Positions 7,096 to 9,122 of a stretch of DNA of 9,122 bases are shown here, piece by piece; within the stretch, counting starts at the first letter, position 1, and each line of letters opens with the position of its first letter. A program made the translations under genes and the position numbers. Under the pieces are notes generated by a model, which worked only from the letters and a program-made list of their open reading frames with translations, ran no database searches and was not told the DNA's origin. This DNA comes from Actinobacteria bacterium ATB1 (GTDB lineage: Bacteria; Actinomycetota; Acidimicrobiia; UBA2766), in contig QWHP01000195.1 in NCBI GenBank assembly GCA_021404985.1, forward strand, positions 1 through 9,122, written 5' to 3'.

Positions 7096-7769
7096 ATGGC
7101 CGACCCACAACACGACGACGACCTCGCCGACTTTCGCACCGAGAACTTCACCTGGCCCGAAGGTCCCGACGCCAAGGAGCGCACCGTCTATCGAAAGGGT
7201 GAGGGGCCTGCGGTCATCGTGATAAGTGAGGTGCCCGGCATCACTCCCCGCGTCGCGGAGTTCGGACGGCGCGTCGCCGAGATCGGGGCGACCGCAGTCC
7301 TTCCGCACCTCTTCGGGCGCCCGGGCAAGGCGCCGTCCGTGCCCTACACCCTCGAAACGATGTCGTGGGCGTGCGTCTCGCGTGAGTTCACCCTCTTCGC
7401 AAGTGGGAAGACCAGCCCGGTCATCGACTGGTTGCGAGCTCTTGCGCGCCATGAGCACGAATGCTGCGGTGGACCGGGTGTGGGCGTCGTCGGGATGTGC
7501 CTCACCGGCGGGTTCGCCCTCGGGATGATGGTCGACGGCTCGTTCCCGAGGACCGCTTCGTCCGCCTGCGCAAGGAGCTCGGCGACAGCTTCGTCGCGGT
7601 CGAGATCGACTCCTCGCCGGAGAATCCACATGGCAACCGGGCGCTGGCGCACTCCGTCCTGACCGAGGACCTCCAGGATGTCGCCGGACACCCGACGCGC
7701 CGGGCCCTCGACCTCGTTCTGGATCTCTTCGCCACGCGGCTCGGGCTTACCACCTCCGGTGGCGGGTAG
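7096..7769 (+). pseudogene. Dienelactone hydrolase family protein, disrupted by internal deletion and frameshift
   Basis: Alpha/beta hydrolase related to carboxymethylenebutenolidase; the true substrate of this branch is unknown. The first frame (7096 to ~7536) is good family sequence: AVIVISEVPGITPRV, AVLPHLFGRPGK, ACVSREF, TSPVIDWLRALA, and the nucleophile Cys135 in GMCLTGGFALGMMVD. It then becomes Arg/Ser-rich and would stop at 7662. Family sequence resumes in another frame from ~7539: LVPEDRF, LRKELGDSFVAVEIDSS, NPHG with the catalytic-type His (7629-7631), AHSVLTEDL, and ends at TAG 7767-7769. The two parts total ~223 codons. The family normally has ~55 more residues between MVD and LVP (estimated from memory), covering the sheet and loop region that carries the triad Asp. 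Both a missing block and a frame change are therefore present. Even if read through, it would probably be inactive. Confidence 0.85.
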
Positions 7770-7776
7770 GCACCGG
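7756..7776. other. Inverted repeat across the 3' end of the hydrolase pseudogene
   Basis: CCGGTG (7756-7761) and CACCGG (7771-7776) are perfect complements with a 9-base loop. A second, mutually exclusive hairpin is CCACC-tcc-GGTGG (7750-7762). There is no T-run after either, so a standard intrinsic terminator is not supported. A weak terminator or a chance GC-rich repeat are both possible. Confidence 0.25.
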
Positions 7777-7825
7777 ATCGCCCACCCCTCCTACGATTGA
7801 CGATCCCTCTTGACGGAAGCCCACG

Positions 7826-7831
7826 AGAAGG
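7826..7831 (+). promoter_or_regulatory. Ribosome binding site for ccr
   Basis: AGAAGG ends ten bases before the ATG at 7842, slightly long spacing but the only purine-rich stretch there. Further upstream lie TACGAT (7792-7797), which resembles a -10, and two TTGACG strings (7797-7802 and 7810-7815). No consistent -35/-10 pair at standard spacing could be assigned. Confidence 0.4.
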
Positions 7832-7841
7832 TGCGTCGACC

Positions 7842-9122
7842 ATGACCGATCAGACATCACTCCCGCCTGCGCCGGAGCTCAGCACGATCGTCGAAGCCGT
7901 GGAAGCCGAGGCACCCTCGGAGGATTTCGCCAACCTGCCGCTCCCCGAATCGATGCGCGCGGCCACCGTCCACAAGGACGAGGTCGACATGTTCGAGGGT
8001 CTCACGAGCGAGGAGAAGGACCCCCGCCGGAGCATCCACATCGACGAGGTCCCGCTGCCCGACCTCGGCCCGAACGAGGCACTCATCGCTGTCATGGCCT
8101 CGGCGATCAACTTCAACACCGTCTGGACGTCGATCTTCGAGCCGCTCCCCACCTTCAACTTCCTCGAGCGGCGGGCGCGGGCAAGCGACCTCGCTGCACG
8201 GCACGACCTGCCCTACCACATCATGGGTTCGGATGCGGCTGCCATCGTGCTCCGCGTCGGTCCCGGTGTGACGCACTGGAAGCCGGGTGACCGGGTGCTC
8301 GTCCACTGCAACGACGTGGCGCTCGAAGGTCCGGAGGGACACGACGACTCGATGATCGACACCGGCCAGGGCATCTGGGGCTTCGAGACGAACTTCGGCG
8401 GGCTTGCGGACATCGCCCTCGTCAAGGCGAATCAGCTCATGCCCAAGCCCAAGCACCTCACCTGGGAAGAGGCAGCCTCGATGCCGCTTGTCTCGTGCAC
8501 TGCGTACCGCATGCTCGTCGGGGCGAACGGCGCCCGCATGAAGCAGGGCGACGTCGTCCTCGTCTGGGGTGCCACCGGCGGCCTCGGCGGGTTCGCCGTC
8601 CAGTATGTCCGCAACGGCGGCGGGATCCCCGTCGGCGTCGTCAGCTCCGAAAAACGCATCGGGCTCGCCAGGGCATTGGGCTGCGAGCGCGTGATCAACC
8701 GTCGCGACCTGCCCCCGGTCTGGGACGACGCCGGGACCGCCCAGAACCCCAAGGCCTGGGTGGCACTCGGCAAGGCGATTCGCGAGCTGACCGACGGGGA
8801 GGATCCCGACATCGTCTACGAGCACCCGGGCCGCCAGACGTTCGGGGCGTCCGTCTTCGTCGCCAAACGTGGCGGGACGGTCGTGACGTGCGCGTCGACG
8901 AGTGGATACATGCACGAGTACGACAACCGATACCTTTGGATGAACCTCAAGCGCATCGTCGGTTCGCACTTCGCCAACTACAAGGAGGCATGGGAGGCGA
9001 ACCGCCTCGCGTGCAAGGCCATGATCCATCCGATCATGTCCCGCAGTTTCGCCCTCGCCGACACGAGCGAGGCCGCCTACCAGGTCCACAAGAACATGGC
9101 GGAGGGCAAGATCGGCATCAGG
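7842..9122 (+). CDS. ccr: Crotonyl-CoA carboxylase/reductase, 3' end outside window
   Basis: Reductively carboxylates crotonyl-CoA with NADPH and CO2 to (2S)-ethylmalonyl-CoA, the key step of the ethylmalonyl-CoA pathway; it also supplies extender units for polyketides in some actinobacteria. The frame is open without a stop for 427 codons to the right edge; the family is usually ~445 residues, so only a short C-terminus is missing. It is an MDR-superfamily enzyme: substrate domain with INFNTVWTSIFEPLPTF, and the nucleotide-binding fold with GATGGLGG at residues 243-250. The four CO2-binding residues known from the Kitasatospora setae enzyme (Asn81, Phe170, Glu171, His365) are present as Asn92, Phe181, Glu182 and His376, with identical spacing. 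This separates it from plain crotonyl-CoA reductases or other MDR proteins. The ATG at 7842 is chosen for the preceding AGAAGG and the family-like start. No other pathway gene is visible in the window. Confidence 0.95.
   Translation, partial: MTDQTSLPPAPELSTIVEAVEAEAPSEDFANLPLPESMRAATVHKDEVDMFEGLTSEEKDPRRSIHIDEVPLPDLGPNEALIAVMASAINFNTVWTSIFEPLPTFNFLERRARASDLAARHDLPYHIMGSDAAAIVLRVGPGVTHWKPGDRVLVHCNDVALEGPEGHDDSMIDTGQGIWGFETNFGGLADIALVKANQLMPKPKHLTWEEAASMPLVSCTAYRMLVGANGARMKQGDVVLVWGATGGLGGFAVQYVRNGGGIPVGVVSSEKRIGLARALGCERVINRRDLPPVWDDAGTAQNPKAWVALGKAIRELTDGEDPDIVYEHPGRQTFGASVFVAKRGGTVVTCASTSGYMHEYDNRYLWMNLKRIVGSHFANYKEAWEANRLACKAMIHPIMSRSFALADTSEAAYQVHKNMAEGKIGIR

Noticed and set aside
7857..9089. 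410-codon ORF on the minus strand
   Set aside because: It is antisense to ccr, whose plus frame is unmistakable; the minus translation is His/Arg/Asp/Val-rich, typical of a shadow of a high-GC gene.

Overview
The window is GC-rich (roughly two thirds G+C by eye) with strong third-position GC bias, short intergenic gaps, near-leaderless starts and actinobacterial-type proteins. Together with a crotonyl-CoA carboxylase/reductase, this suggests a high-GC actinobacterium, possibly of the Acidimicrobiia. That placement is inferred from gene style and is not a marker-gene result.

Layout, left to right. (1) Positions 2-3376, plus strand: the 3' part of a very large SF1 (Upf1/Dna2-like) helicase ending in a PD-(D/E)XK/Vsr-like domain. 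Its 5' end lies outside the window. (2) 3403-5529, plus: a complete S9 family peptidase of the dipeptidyl-peptidase IV type, with the catalytic triad and the Glu-Glu motif intact. (3) 5530-6285: a decayed stretch with no intact gene. It contains an inactive Fic-domain relic on the minus strand and a 31-codon hydrophobic minus ORF. (4) 6286-6582, plus: a small protein with two membrane segments, overlapping tail to tail with (5) 6542-6994, minus: dtd, D-aminoacyl-tRNA deacylase. (6) 7096-7769, plus: a dienelactone-hydrolase-family gene broken by an internal deletion plus frameshift. (7) 7842-9122, plus: the first 427 codons of crotonyl-CoA carboxylase/reductase (ccr), running off the right edge with all known CO2-binding residues in place.

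The intact genes do not form one obvious operon. The helicase-nuclease and the peptidase are co-directional with a 26-base gap, but a promoter-like element in that gap suggests separate initiation. dtd is housekeeping quality control of tRNA charging. ccr points to an ethylmalonyl-CoA-type pathway for acetyl-CoA or C4/C5 acyl-CoA metabolism. The Fic relic and the broken hydrolase mark this as a region of gene loss. The most system-like element is the giant helicase-nuclease fusion. I see no partner genes that would establish a new defence system around it here.
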